Below are positions 51,454-60,237 of a stretch of DNA of 64,000 nucleotides, one piece after another (the stretch's first letter is position 1; every line of letters begins with the position of its first letter). The position numbers and the translations under genes are program-made. Source of the stretch: Eubacterium oxidoreducens (GTDB lineage: Bacteria; Bacillota; Clostridia; Lachnospirales; Lachnospiraceae); the NCBI RefSeq assembly GCF_900104415.1, contig NZ_FMXR01000009.1, positions 1 through 64,000 on the forward strand. The letters are read 5' to 3'. The notes under the pieces are model-generated. The model saw only the letters and a list, made by a program, of their open reading frames with translations. It was not told the origin of the DNA and made no database searches.

Positions 51454-53070
51454 TTAAGCATGTGCAACCTTTTGTCTATGCGCTGCCACTTCTTTTGTCT
51501 GATAAAACCTTGCCTTCATCGCGTATTTTTTCGGAACCGCTATCGTAACAAGATTTGTATGGTCAAATGCCTTCATGCTCTTTACCGATACCACTTCGGC
51601 CTCACAGACCATCTTGCCGTTTCGTCCCAGTGCAATTCCTACATCCCCTTCTTTTGGAAGTGGTAAGAATTCATATGGAAGCGTTACGGTTGCATAATCT
51701 TCTCCGGCATCTTCATCTACCAAAAAGATTGCCTGTCCGGAGCAGCTTGCCACACACATGCCACAATTGATACAAGTACTGTCTTCCACCGAAATCGGAA
51801 GATTGGTGATGTGATCTCCGATAGAGATACATCCCTTCGGACATGCATCCTGACAAGGATTACACGGAATATTTTGTGTACATTCAATTACCGGATGAAC
51901 GCCGACTTTATGAATGACTCCCGGATATCTTTCAATCTCATCTTCTGCGACATAACCATTTAGCAGCAGACTATCTGATACCGGAATTCCTTCCTCCGTC
52001 TTATCAAGTTTCTTTCCTCTGTTCTTTGGCGCAAACATTCCCTGGCGAAGGCTTTCTAAATCGTCTTCGAGTTTCGCAAGTTTTGTATCCTTTTCTTCTT
52101 TCGTGCAATATCCCAGATATTCGGCTACGCACACACCTGCCATACGTCCTTCAATCATTGCTGAACTTGCTTCTTCAATTCCGGATACATCACCGGCAGC
52201 AAAGACACCTGATATTGAAGTTTCTCCATATTCATCTACGATCGGCACCTGTCCGCCTCGCTTTGGATTGTCTTCCATCTTGCAACCTGCCATCTTAAGC
52301 AGCTGTGACATCGGTGAAAGTCCGACTGCAAGACATATCGTATCCACATCAAAGTACTTATCTGATCCTTCTATTGGCTGAAAATGTTCATCCACCTCGC
52401 TGATGGTAACGCCTGTTACCTGATCTTCTCCATGTGCTTTCGTAATCGTATGTGACAGGTAAAATGGGACTCCTGTACGGGATACCTTTGAAGCATGTAC
52501 GCCGTATCCGCCAACTCTTGGCGCTGCATCTACCAGTGCTACCACTTCACATCCTGCCTGCAACAACTGGAAGGAAACTACCAGTCCAACATTACCGGTT
52601 CCAAGCATCAGGATTTTCTTACCCGGCTGAATTCCATGAAGGTTCATCATGGTCTGTGCAGCTCCTGCACCGATTACCCCCGGCAACGTCCACCCCGGAA
52701 ATGTCACCATATTCTCAGCTGCTCCGGTCGCAATAATAATGGTGTCACCTTTGTAATGGTGAATCGCATCTGCGATTCTCACACTTACTTCCTTATCCTG
52801 ATACAGACCGACAACCGTTGCATTTAACACAACTTCCACGCCAGCTTCATCGGCTTCTTTTAACAATTGTGTACCGATGTTGATACCTCTGATTTTTGCC
52901 CTGTGTTCTTTCGAACCAAAGAACTTATGGATCTGCTTAAACAGCTGACCTCCGGGTTTTTCATTTTCATCAAATACCACAACCTTCATTCCCATCTGTG
53001 CTGCTTCAATCGCAGCTGACAGCCCCGAAGGTCCTGCTCCAACAATGATTACGTCATATCGCTTCATCAT
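51454..53070 (-). CDS. FAD/NAD-binding oxidoreductase with ferredoxin domain (alpha-type subunit)
   Basis: A 538-residue protein of the pyridine-nucleotide-disulfide reductase fold. FAD binding is at VIIVGAGPSGLSAAI (residue 6); a second dinucleotide site, LMLGTGNVGLVVSF, is near 155; the flavin-closing GVFAAGDVSGIEEAS is near 285. A ferredoxin-like part at about 415-465 shows CNPCQDACPKGC and CINCGMCVASC, giving two 4Fe-4S clusters. It resembles the alpha subunits of proline/hydroxyproline and opine-type dehydrogenases, and would accept electrons from the DAO subunit and pass them to NAD or a carrier. Confidence 0.87.
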   Translation of the reverse strand: MMKRYDVIIVGAGPSGLSAAIEAAQMGMKVVVFDENEKPGGQLFKQIHKFFGSKEHRAKIRGINIGTQLLKEADEAGVEVVLNATVVGLYQDKEVSVRIADAIHHYKGDTIIIATGAAENMVTFPGWTLPGVIGAGAAQTMMNLHGIQPGKKILMLGTGNVGLVVSFQLLQAGCEVVALVDAAPRVGGYGVHASKVSRTGVPFYLSHTITKAHGEDQVTGVTISEVDEHFQPIEGSDKYFDVDTICLAVGLSPMSQLLKMAGCKMEDNPKRGGQVPIVDEYGETSISGVFAAGDVSGIEEASSAMIEGRMAGVCVAEYLGYCTKEEKDTKLAKLEDDLESLRQGMFAPKNRGKKLDKTEEGIPVSDSLLLNGYVAEDEIERYPGVIHKVGVHPVIECTQNIPCNPCQDACPKGCISIGDHITNLPISVEDSTCINCGMCVASCSGQAIFLVDEDAGEDYATVTLPYEFLPLPKEGDVGIALGRNGKMVCEAEVVSVKSMKAFDHTNLVTIAVPKKYAMKARFYQTKEVAAHRQKVAHA

Positions 53071-53072
53071 AC

Positions 53073-53387
53073 CTACGCCTCCTTTGCCTCAACACCGTAC
53101 TGTGTCTGGACCACCATGCCCGGCTCAAGCGGTGTCACACATGTTCTGATGTTTGGCTTTCCATCCACGATCATGACACAGTCAGTGCAACGACCGATGG
53201 CACAAAACAAACCTCTTGGCTTGTGTTCCTTTTTTGTGTAACGGTGAATCATAACTCCATTTGCCTTTAGTGCAACGGCAATCGGCTCACCTTCATATCC
53301 CGTCAAACTTGTTCCGTTGTAGGTAAATGTAATTTCTTTTCCTTTTTCTGTCTCTCCCAAGATTGGATGACTTTCTATTCTGCTCAT
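53073..53387 (-). CDS. (2Fe-2S) ferredoxin-like gamma subunit
   Basis: A 104-residue protein of the Fer2_4 group, as in the N-terminal part of sarcosine oxidase alpha and the gamma subunit of hydroxyproline dehydrogenase. The Cys set is FCAIGRCTDCVM and IRTCVTP. It is separated from the alpha-type gene by two bases, so the products are surely made together. It likely serves as the third electron-transfer subunit. Confidence 0.87.
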   Translation of the reverse strand: MSRIESHPILGETEKGKEITFTYNGTSLTGYEGEPIAVALKANGVMIHRYTKKEHKPRGLFCAIGRCTDCVMIVDGKPNIRTCVTPLEPGMVVQTQYGVEAKEA

Positions 53388-53406
53388 TGGTAATCTCTCC
53401 TTTATC

Positions 53407-53805
53407 TTAACTTGCTGCGATGGCTGTCATTTCGATTTCCACCAGCTGCGTCGGTCTGTTCAGTGCCGGAATTCCGACTACCGTACATAGCGGCTTAATA
53501 TCATGAAACAGTTCTGAATATGCATCGCAAATCTTAGCAGACTGTGACATGTCCGTTGTGTAAACTTTCACCTCAATCACTTCCTGTGCAGATGCCTCAG
53601 CTTTTTCAAGCAGCTCAATCTGTTTTTTTAGTACGTAATGTGTCTGCTCATATGCATCCTCACCATATACGCTTCCATCCGGCTGAACGGAAGTCGTTCC
53701 TCCGATTTTAATAAACGGTCCAACCTGAACCATTCTTGAATATCCAACTTTTTCTTCGAGCGGTGCTCCTGATCCATAATTTTTTCTTTCTAATTCCATG
53801 TTCAT
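53407..53805 (-). CDS. RidA-family imine/enamine deaminase
   Basis: A 132-residue RidA (YjgF) protein with YSRMVQVGPFIKIGGTTSVQ, EVIEVKVYTTDMSQ and a C-terminal NRPTQLVEIEMTAIA. The conserved Arg that binds the imine carboxylate would be the one in LNRPTQLVEIE. RidA hydrolyses reactive enamines and imines formed by PLP or flavin enzymes. As first gene of an amine-oxidising operon, it probably converts the imine made by the dehydrogenase to a keto product. The start is ATG 53805 behind AAGGAG. Confidence 0.9.
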   Translation of the reverse strand: MNMELERKNYGSGAPLEEKVGYSRMVQVGPFIKIGGTTSVQPDGSVYGEDAYEQTHYVLKKQIELLEKAEASAQEVIEVKVYTTDMSQSAKICDAYSELFHDIKPLCTVVGIPALNRPTQLVEIEMTAIAAS

Positions 53806-53845
53806 CACAGCTCCTTTTTAATCTTTATCTCATTTCAAAAGCAAA

Positions 53846-53889
53846 AGAACGAAGGAGCCGCATCTATTCGACACGAACTCCTTCGTTCT
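53846..53889 (-). promoter_or_regulatory. Terminator-like hairpin in the leader of the amine-oxidation operon
   Basis: AGAACGAAGGAG (53846-53857) and CTCCTTCGTTCT (53878-53889) form a perfect 12-bp stem with a 20-base loop; on the minus strand TTTTGCTTTTG follows. It lies 41 bases before the ridA start, inside the expected leader, and could act as an attenuator. It could also be an insulating terminator. Confidence 0.6.
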
Positions 53890-53971
53890 AAAGTTGCTTT
53901 CGATTTGCTATTGTAATTATGTTATAGCACAACGTTTTCATTGCGAAAAGCAGATTTTTCTTTTGAGACCA

Positions 53972-53985
53972 CAACCAAAAGGTTG
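53972..53985. promoter_or_regulatory. Small inverted repeat near the LysR promoter
   Basis: CAACC-AAAA-GGTTG, followed by GGTATAATTT with a good -10 for the LysR gene. Possible part of the LysR binding site in the divergent region. Confidence 0.4.
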
Positions 53986-54062
53986 AACTATATGGTATAA
54001 TTTACCAATAAATCAAAAAATTTCTATTCGATTCATATACATTATGTTAGGAGAAAGTAACT

Positions 54063-54947
54063 ATGACCCAGAAACAATTAACTTATTTTGTTACCGTTTA
54101 CGAACAAAAAAGCATTTCCAAAGCCGCCAAAATGTTATACATCACACCACAGGCCTTGTCGAAATCACTTGCATCCTTAGAAGAAGAATTACAGATTTCA
54201 CTTTTTTCGCATACCAGCAACCGCATTGTTCCAACCGAAGAAGCCGCAAGACTGGTTAATCATGCTCGAAACATTATCCTGGAATACGACATCGTGGAAA
54301 ACCGGTTATTTAAACAAGCAAACATTCGTCATCCCCTGCCCATCTCTTGTACCTATGATTCCCTGCAGGTAATGAGCTCTGAATTTTTTCATTCCTTTAT
54401 GGTGGAACATCCCAATATCCTGCTGCAGCTTCGTGAATATCCCGACCAGCATATCTTAAAGCAACTTGATCACAATCAAGTTGACCTCGCCTTTTTACCG
54501 GGACCTTTAGATTATGACAAATACGAATACACTCCTATATTCTCTGATGACTTTCATCTTATTCTGCCGAAAAACCATCGGCTTGCCGACCGTGATTATA
54601 TCGATATCGAAGACTTAAAAGACGAACCCTTGGTAATCAAAAGCGGCGACAGCACAACCAGTATCAGTCAATACAGTACCTTTATCGACCACGGCATCTT
54701 GCCAAATATCATTTTGGAAACCTCGGACAACTATCTTCTTATGGACCTGATTGCCAGAGGGCAGGCACTTGGCATGGTTTTGGGATTTTTCGCTTCCAAA
54801 ATCAGCCATCCAAAAGTCGTCACAAAACCATTTCACAATTTGAAAATGTCTAAGACCATCTATCTTACCCAAAAGAAAGATTTTCCGCTCAGTCATGAGG
54901 CCAGACATTTTAAAGAAGATTTACTTGATTATATCTATCGTCTATAA
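54063..54947 (+). CDS. LysR-family transcriptional regulator
   Basis: A 294-residue LysR-type protein. The N-terminal HTH (residues 1-60) reads TYFVTVYEQKSISKAAKMLY, then ITPQALSKSLASLEEELQ, followed by a linker helix and a type 2 periplasmic-binding-like ligand domain. It is divergent from the ridA-led operon with 257 bases between start codons, so it most likely activates that operon when the substrate is present. The ATG has AGGAGAAAG upstream. Two hairpin terminators follow the stop. Confidence 0.92.
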   Translation: MTQKQLTYFVTVYEQKSISKAAKMLYITPQALSKSLASLEEELQISLFSHTSNRIVPTEEAARLVNHARNIILEYDIVENRLFKQANIRHPLPISCTYDSLQVMSSEFFHSFMVEHPNILLQLREYPDQHILKQLDHNQVDLAFLPGPLDYDKYEYTPIFSDDFHLILPKNHRLADRDYIDIEDLKDEPLVIKSGDSTTSISQYSTFIDHGILPNIILETSDNYLLMDLIARGQALGMVLGFFASKISHPKVVTKPFHNLKMSKTIYLTQKKDFPLSHEARHFKEDLLDYIYRL

Positions 54948-54949
54948 AA

Positions 54950-54985
54950 AAGCCGACATGTTCTCACAAACATGTCGGCTGATTC
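54950..54985. terminator. Terminator after the LysR gene
   Basis: AGCCGACATG(TT) pairs with (AA)CATGTCGGCT, preceded by an A-run and followed by an AT-rich stretch; a 12-bp stem just after the stop. Confidence 0.8.
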
Positions 54986-55036
54986 ATTTATTCATATTCA
55001 AGCACTTCATCCATATTGCTATGTAACAATTCAAGA

Positions 55037-55070
55037 AATGTCGGTATGGATTGCATACCGACATTTTTTT
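55037..55070 (+). terminator. Second terminator after the LysR gene
   Basis: AATGTCGGTATG and CATACCGACATT form a perfect 12-bp stem followed by seven T residues. It may be a backup terminator. Confidence 0.85.
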
Positions 55071-55126
55071 ACGTGCATGGCTATTTTTCGTCCAAATGAC
55101 TCGCTAACTTAAGTCCCCATGAGTCA

Positions 55127-55783
55127 TTATTCCACGGAATAGAGTGTGTTTTTCTCAAACAGTCCAATTGCAAATCCCATTCGCATGAATAATGGCATAT
55201 GTTCATACGCCCGGAAGCTGGTGCGCTCCAATAATTCTTCCAGCGTCAGCACTTCGTAATAGCCATAGGGATTTGCAACCGTAATCGTATCATTTGGAAT
55301 GTCAGCGCCTACAATCAAGGAATAATGCAGCGTCCATTCATCCCCATACAGCGCCGCCCATTCAAAGGGAACCGGCTTACCGGATTCTAAGGTGTCATAC
55401 ATGATATCGATAAACTCGGTATTCTTTACATACTTGTGCATGGTCGTGGTATATTCCGTGAACTGCTTGTTCATCTCCTTGCAAAAATTTTTGCCGGAGG
55501 AAGTCACAACTGTTCCGTATTCATCGAAGAGACTATCCTCTGTCACATTTCCCCCATTCCATGCTGAGAACATCTCAATGACCGCATACCCACAAGAAAT
55601 GTGTTGCTGAATCACTTCCACGTCACCTACTTTTACCGGATTCTGATACTTCGGATCCGTATACACCGCCGAATAATCGTCCTGCGTTAGCGTAGTACGA
55701 ATGCTGACAATTAGGAGCAATACAAGGGTGATTGCTACCATCACGGCTAAGATTATTCCTGTGATTTTTGCTGCTTTTTTCAT
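55127..55783 (-). CDS. Membrane-anchored C39-like papain-fold protein
   Basis: A 218-residue protein with one N-terminal membrane helix (residues 8-29) and an outer domain of the C39 peptidase-like fold. The expected triad is visible: Cys64 in QQHISCGYAVIE, His153 in WTLHYSLIVGAD and Asn171 in VANPYGYY. There is no ABC-transporter domain, so it is not a bacteriocin exporter; single-domain forms may cleave or bind peptides at the surface. ATG 55783 follows AAAGGAAG; an upstream ATG at 55825 is less likely. Substrate unknown. Confidence 0.8.
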   Translation of the reverse strand: MKKAAKITGIILAVMVAITLVLLLIVSIRTTLTQDDYSAVYTDPKYQNPVKVGDVEVIQQHISCGYAVIEMFSAWNGGNVTEDSLFDEYGTVVTSSGKNFCKEMNKQFTEYTTTMHKYVKNTEFIDIMYDTLESGKPVPFEWAALYGDEWTLHYSLIVGADIPNDTITVANPYGYYEVLTLEELLERTSFRAYEHMPLFMRMGFAIGLFEKNTLYSVE

Positions 55784-56002
55784 CTTTCTTCCTTTTCTTT
55801 CCTTTATTTTGGTCCTCGTCCCCAAGGGCCATCTCCCTACAATCCGGAAGTTATCGAGTTACAATAGTGTCATCAAAAATCCAAATATATCTTGACTTAC
55901 ATTTAAGATATAATGCATATTCAGAAAAGGATGTAGCCAATCTGACTACATCCATCAAAAATCTAAATTGTCATAGAAGTTCCATATTTACAGAAAAAAT
56001 TT

Positions 56003-56040
56003 CAAAGGCTCGTTACTTCTTAATTACCTTTGTTCTGACA
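56003..56040 (-). terminator. Possible terminator after galU
   Basis: CAAAGG and CCTTTG flank an 18-base loop; on the minus strand AAATTTTTT follows. Short stem, so moderate support. The remaining 200 bases up to the C39-like gene show no gene. Confidence 0.4.
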
Positions 56041-56048
56041 ATCTTTTT

Positions 56049-56939
56049 TTAATCATAATCCAGCATCGCATCCATATTTCCATGAAGCAAGTCGAGATAT
56101 TCTTTCATATCTTCTCTTAATTCATCAGAACGAAGCGCACATTCAATGTTCGCCTGCAAAAATCCAATCTTACTTCCCACATCATAACGATGACCCTTAA
56201 AATTATATGCATAAACCGGTTGCTGCTTAGCCAATCGTTTTAATGCATCTGTAAGCTGAATCTCTCCGCCGGCTCCTTCTTCCTGCGTTCTAAGCAGATC
56301 AAAAATCTCCGGTGTTATAATGTATCGACCAAGTACTGCCACATTTGATGGAGCATCTTCTAATTTTGGCTTTTCCACCATATCTTCTACCTGATAGATA
56401 TCTTGCACCAGTTCTTTTCCAGCAATAATTCCATATTTATGTACATTTTCATCTGAAACCTTCTGTACACCAAGTACTGAGCCTGCATACTTATCATATA
56501 CCGCAATCATCTGTCCAAGTGCCGGTGTTTTTGATACGACAACGTCATCTCCAAGAAGTACCGCAAATGGCTCATCTCCAACGAAATGTTCCGCTGTTAA
56601 TACTGCATGTCCTAATCCTCTTGGTTCTTTTTGTCTTACATAATGAATATTGGCCATGTCAGCAATTTCACGAACCATCTTGAGCATCGCATCTTTATGA
56701 TGCTTTTCCAGCTCAAATTCCAATTCCATAGAGCGGTCAAAATGATCTTCGATGGATCTTTTACTTCTTCCTGTTACAATGATAATATCTGTAATTCCAG
56801 CCTCAACAGCCTCTTCAATAATATATTGAATTGTAGGTTTATCTACAATCGGAAGCATTTCCTTAGGCTGTGCTTTTGTTGCCGGCAAAAAACGTGTTCC
56901 CAAACCGGCTGCCGGGATTATTGCCTTTCTTACTTTCAT
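56049..56939 (-). CDS. galU: UTP--glucose-1-phosphate uridylyltransferase
   Basis: A 296-residue enzyme that makes UDP-glucose from UTP and glucose-1-phosphate. Visible: AIIPAAGLGTRFLPATKAQP near residue 5, MLPIVDKPTIQYIIEEAVEA near 29, and VLLGDDVV near 126 with the metal Asp. Near 199-210 the C-terminal part starts with GRYIITPEIFDLL. The ATG at 56939 follows GGAGGAG; the open frame to 57059 is non-coding upstream sequence. It is divergent from the Big2-domain protein, whose long upstream open frame overlaps this gene only as a shadow. Confidence 0.96.
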   Translation of the reverse strand: MKVRKAIIPAAGLGTRFLPATKAQPKEMLPIVDKPTIQYIIEEAVEAGITDIIIVTGRSKRSIEDHFDRSMELEFELEKHHKDAMLKMVREIADMANIHYVRQKEPRGLGHAVLTAEHFVGDEPFAVLLGDDVVVSKTPALGQMIAVYDKYAGSVLGVQKVSDENVHKYGIIAGKELVQDIYQVEDMVEKPKLEDAPSNVAVLGRYIITPEIFDLLRTQEEGAGGEIQLTDALKRLAKQQPVYAYNFKGHRYDVGSKIGFLQANIECALRSDELREDMKEYLDLLHGNMDAMLDYD

Positions 56940-57109
56940 CCCAAAAACTCCTCCTTTTCTTTCTATCATATACTTTATCTCATTTAGTTTTATTTCGCAA
57001 TATAGGACATTTTCCTTATTTACAAGATTTTTTGCGTATGCTATCTTTTCTATACGCATTTTCTTGCGTCGGGACCGGGATTGGATATCTTCTTTTCAGG
57101 AGGTATGTT

Positions 57110-58129
57110 ATGAAAAAGGTCAATTCTATATTACAACGACGATTCCGTATCGCTTTATGCATCATCGGAATTATCATTCTTGGTACGCCTTGTATGCTTC
57201 ATGCACAAGCGTCTACCATTCCTTTTATCATCATTAGTACTTATCATAAAGTACTTAATATCGATGATTCATTCACATTATATGCATTTACATCAAACGG
57301 CAAGAGGCCTTCTTTTAAAAGCAGTTCTTCATCTGTTGCATCCGTCAACACTTATGGTGTCGTCACTGCCAAAAAAGCAGGAACAGCTTGTATCACCGCC
57401 AAAATTTCCGGCGCTGAAGCTTCCTGCAAAGTAACCGTATCCAAAACAGGCATTACACTGTCGCACACCTCGGCCACTTTAGAATGCGGACAATCCATTC
57501 AGCTAAAGGCCACATCTTCTACCGGAGCCGAATGCTCCTATTCCTCTAGTAAAAGTTCTATTGCCAAAGTATCCTCGACAGGGCGTATCACCGCCCAAAA
57601 ACCAGGGCAGGCAGAGATTCGTGTGAAGTGTCAAGGCACAACTGCCATCTGCCGCATTCGTGTAAAATCTCCCACAATTACACTCAACAAAAAAAGCGCA
57701 TCGCTATACCGACTGCGCACCTTACGGTTACATGCGACCACTTCATCCGGCAAAAATGTGACGTATCGTTCCAACAAATCATCTGTTGCCACCGTATCAC
57801 CAAGTGGTCTAGTTACTGCTGTAAAACACGGCACAGCTACCATCACAGCTAGTTTAGATGGTGCCAGCGCCAGCTGTCAAATTACAGTGAAAAAGCCAAC
57901 TATGACTATTTCGCCAACTAATGTAACGCTCAAAGTCGGCGAAACCAAACAACTTACCGTGAAGATCTCATCCAATAACGTTCCGGAATACTCATCAAGC
58001 AATCCGGCCGTTGCCGACATCTCCGAGCGTGGAGTCATCAGTGCACTCTACCCCGGAAGAGCCACCATCTACGCAAAAGAAGATGGTGTCAAAAAAAGCT
58101 GCGTTGTCATTGTAACGCAGCCTAAATAA
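57110..58129 (+). CDS. Secreted Big2 (Ig-like) repeat protein
   Basis: A 339-residue exported protein: signal peptide of about 33 residues (basic start, then ALCIIGIIILGTPCMLHAQA) and four tandem Big2-type Ig-like domains of 75-80 residues. Each shows the pattern of a first strand, a SSSSVASVN/SNKSSVATVSPSG-like centre, then G-x-V-T-A and a G-x-A-x-I-T-A strand. There is no sortase motif or transmembrane tail, so attachment is unknown. Such domains mediate adhesion or act as spacers. ATG 57110 has AGGAGG upstream. Confidence 0.88.
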   Translation: MKKVNSILQRRFRIALCIIGIIILGTPCMLHAQASTIPFIIISTYHKVLNIDDSFTLYAFTSNGKRPSFKSSSSSVASVNTYGVVTAKKAGTACITAKISGAEASCKVTVSKTGITLSHTSATLECGQSIQLKATSSTGAECSYSSSKSSIAKVSSTGRITAQKPGQAEIRVKCQGTTAICRIRVKSPTITLNKKSASLYRLRTLRLHATTSSGKNVTYRSNKSSVATVSPSGLVTAVKHGTATITASLDGASASCQITVKKPTMTISPTNVTLKVGETKQLTVKISSNNVPEYSSSNPAVADISERGVISALYPGRATIYAKEDGVKKSCVVIVTQPK

Positions 58130-58183
58130 TCATTTGTATTTATCGATTCATTTAATATAAAGAATCCTTTCCCGTTCCCGTAT

Positions 58184-58627
58184 TTATAATTGAAATTCAG
58201 CACTATCTTTTGCCAAAATTGTCATATCTATTTCACAATGTGCCATATGTTCATTATTGATTTCCAAATCATATTCAATTGTCACTTCAATTTTTTCTTC
58301 GCTTTGTTTAAGATTCACCGACTTGGTATCAATTCCGATTTCCATTCCACCATACGGTGTTTGATAAAATGTTACATGCTTTGTCGTTTCATCAAAAACA
58401 AGTTGCACCGTAACCGGTCCTTTTTTGATAATCTCAACATATCCGGGCTCTATCTTGATTCGATTCTTATTTACTTGCCCAAATCCCTCAACCGGCTCAT
58501 CATATAAAATATAATGCTTATTATTTTTCAAAAAATACGTTCCGCTGTTAATTACTTCAAGCTGCTCTTCATCATCACCTTGTCGCATCTGAAGTCCGCT
58601 GATTCGAATTAATATCTCTTTTGTCAA
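58184..58627 (-). CDS. DUF1934 family protein
   Basis: A 147-residue protein of the DUF1934 (YwiB) family, a lipocalin-like beta-barrel of unknown function common in Firmicutes. Typical stretches: EVINSGTYFLKNNKHYILYDEP and a late IEYDLEINNEHMAHCEIDM. It starts with TTG after AGGAGATAAATT. It lies 10 bases after murI, on the same strand, a common arrangement with cell-envelope genes. Confidence 0.85.
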   Translation of the reverse strand: MTKEILIRISGLQMRQGDDEEQLEVINSGTYFLKNNKHYILYDEPVEGFGQVNKNRIKIEPGYVEIIKKGPVTVQLVFDETTKHVTFYQTPYGGMEIGIDTKSVNLKQSEEKIEVTIEYDLEINNEHMAHCEIDMTILAKDSAEFQL

Positions 58628-58637
58628 AATTTATCTC

Positions 58638-59465
58638 CTAATATTCTTCAATCGGCAACACTTGCACTTTATGTACATCAAACGGCTGAATACTGTTGGC
58701 AAACCGCATAAATTTTTCCGCAGCATCAGATACATAATATTCATGATCATAGTTCTTACCGTGGCCATCATTTTTGATTCCATGTCCGATAAGCAATTCA
58801 TTTAGGCTTCTGGCTGTTTCATAAGCCGGATTAACCAGGTTTACTCGCTCGCCCAATACACTGCGAAGCGTTGACCTAAGAAGTGGATAATGTGTACAGC
58901 CCATAATTAATGTGTCCACACCTGCTTTCATAAACGGCTCTAAATATCGCTGCGCAACCTGCACGGTTATCGGATCTTTCAGCCATCCTTCCTCAACAAG
59001 TGATACAAACAGTGGACAGGCCTTTCCCATAACTTCTGCTTTAGAATTATGTGTCTTTATATATGCCGAATATATCTCACTTCGAATCGTTGCCTCTGTT
59101 CCAATAACACCAATCTTATTATTCTGCGTTGTCTCTGCTGCAACCTTCGCTCCCGGCTTAATCACTCCGATAATCGGAATATCCAACTCTTTTTGAATAT
59201 CATCAAGGGCATATGCACTAGCTGTATTGCAGGCGATAACAACAGCCTTTACCCCTTTTGTCCTCAAAAAACGAATAATCTGATTCGAATAACGCGTCAC
59301 GGTCTGTTTCGACTTAGTTCCATATGGCACACGCGCTGTGTCTCCAAAATAAACAATTCGTTCATTCGGTAACTGGCGCATAATTTCCCTAGCAACTGTC
59401 AAACCACCGACACCGGAATCAAACACTCCGATTGGCGCATATCTTTCTTGTGTATTTTCATTCAT
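58638..59465 (-). CDS. murI: Glutamate racemase
   Basis: A 275-residue cofactor-independent racemase that supplies D-glutamate for peptidoglycan. The two catalytic cysteines are in VVIACNTASAYA (near 78) and MGCTHYPLL (near 190); Asp and Ser of the N-terminal GVFDSGVGGL help bind substrate. Length is normal. It follows the GntR regulator gene by 6 bases. Confidence 0.96.
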   Translation of the reverse strand: MNENTQERYAPIGVFDSGVGGLTVAREIMRQLPNERIVYFGDTARVPYGTKSKQTVTRYSNQIIRFLRTKGVKAVVIACNTASAYALDDIQKELDIPIIGVIKPGAKVAAETTQNNKIGVIGTEATIRSEIYSAYIKTHNSKAEVMGKACPLFVSLVEEGWLKDPITVQVAQRYLEPFMKAGVDTLIMGCTHYPLLRSTLRSVLGERVNLVNPAYETARSLNELLIGHGIKNDGHGKNYDHEYYVSDAAEKFMRFANSIQPFDVHKVQVLPIEEY

Positions 59466-59471
59466 GCTAAC

Positions 59472-60176
59472 CTATACTTCCTCCTGCTCGCGAATGATAT
59501 TTTTCATCTCAACAGCCTGATTGGTTACATGTCTTCGCATAATTTCAACAACAGCATGCTTATCTCTTCGTTTTAAGCCTTCTACAATCTGTCGATGTTC
59601 TTCTACCAATGTCGGATAGTTTTCTCTTTCTTTCAGATATTCTACCCGATATCGATACATCTGCTCGCCAAATCCTTTCATAATCTGCCACAACCTATCA
59701 TTTCCGGTTGATTGATAGATGATATCATGAAATTCAACGTCAGCATTTGTAATTTCCTTCATATCTCCATGTTCAATCTTTTCCTCAAAGTTCTTTTGCG
59801 CTTCTTCAAGAAGTTTCATCTGTGACATAGAAATCTGCTCGCAGGCAATGGTAACCGATAATTCGTCTAAAGCTCGTCGAATCTGAAGTACATCCTCCAT
59901 ATCCTTTTCTGTCATCTTCGCTACAACAGCCCCGCGTCTCGGCATCGTAACTGCCATACCTTCTAATTCAAGCTTACGAATAGCCTCTCGAATTGGTGTA
60001 CGACTAACGCCCAATTGTTCTGCAAGCTGCACTTCCATCAATCGTTCACCCGGCTTTAAATCACCCTTGAAGATAGCCTCTCTAAGTGTCTTAAAAACCA
60101 CATCTCGAAGTGGAAGATATGCATTTGTACCATTACTGCTTAGTTCTATTTTTTTCAAATCAGCCTTATTACTCAT
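59472..60176 (-). CDS. GntR-family (FadR/FCD) transcriptional regulator
   Basis: A 234-residue regulator. N-terminal winged helix (residues 22-88): VFKTLREAIFKGDLKPGERL, then LAEQLGVSRTPIREAIRKLE. C-terminal FCD all-helical ligand domain, with Asp and His residues that usually bind a metal (VEFHDIIY, EEHRQIVEGL, RRHVTNQAVE). Such regulators respond to organic acids. It is located between ispE and murI on the same strand; its target is unknown, and it might control the cell-wall or isoprenoid genes only by accident of operon position. Confidence 0.9.
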   Translation of the reverse strand: MSNKADLKKIELSSNGTNAYLPLRDVVFKTLREAIFKGDLKPGERLMEVQLAEQLGVSRTPIREAIRKLELEGMAVTMPRRGAVVAKMTEKDMEDVLQIRRALDELSVTIACEQISMSQMKLLEEAQKNFEEKIEHGDMKEITNADVEFHDIIYQSTGNDRLWQIMKGFGEQMYRYRVEYLKERENYPTLVEEHRQIVEGLKRRDKHAVVEIMRRHVTNQAVEMKNIIREQEEV

Positions 60177-60237
60177 TTATAAACATCCCTTTCTCATCAA
60201 ACATCCTCCCTATAATTCAGCCTCAAATCACCATCTC

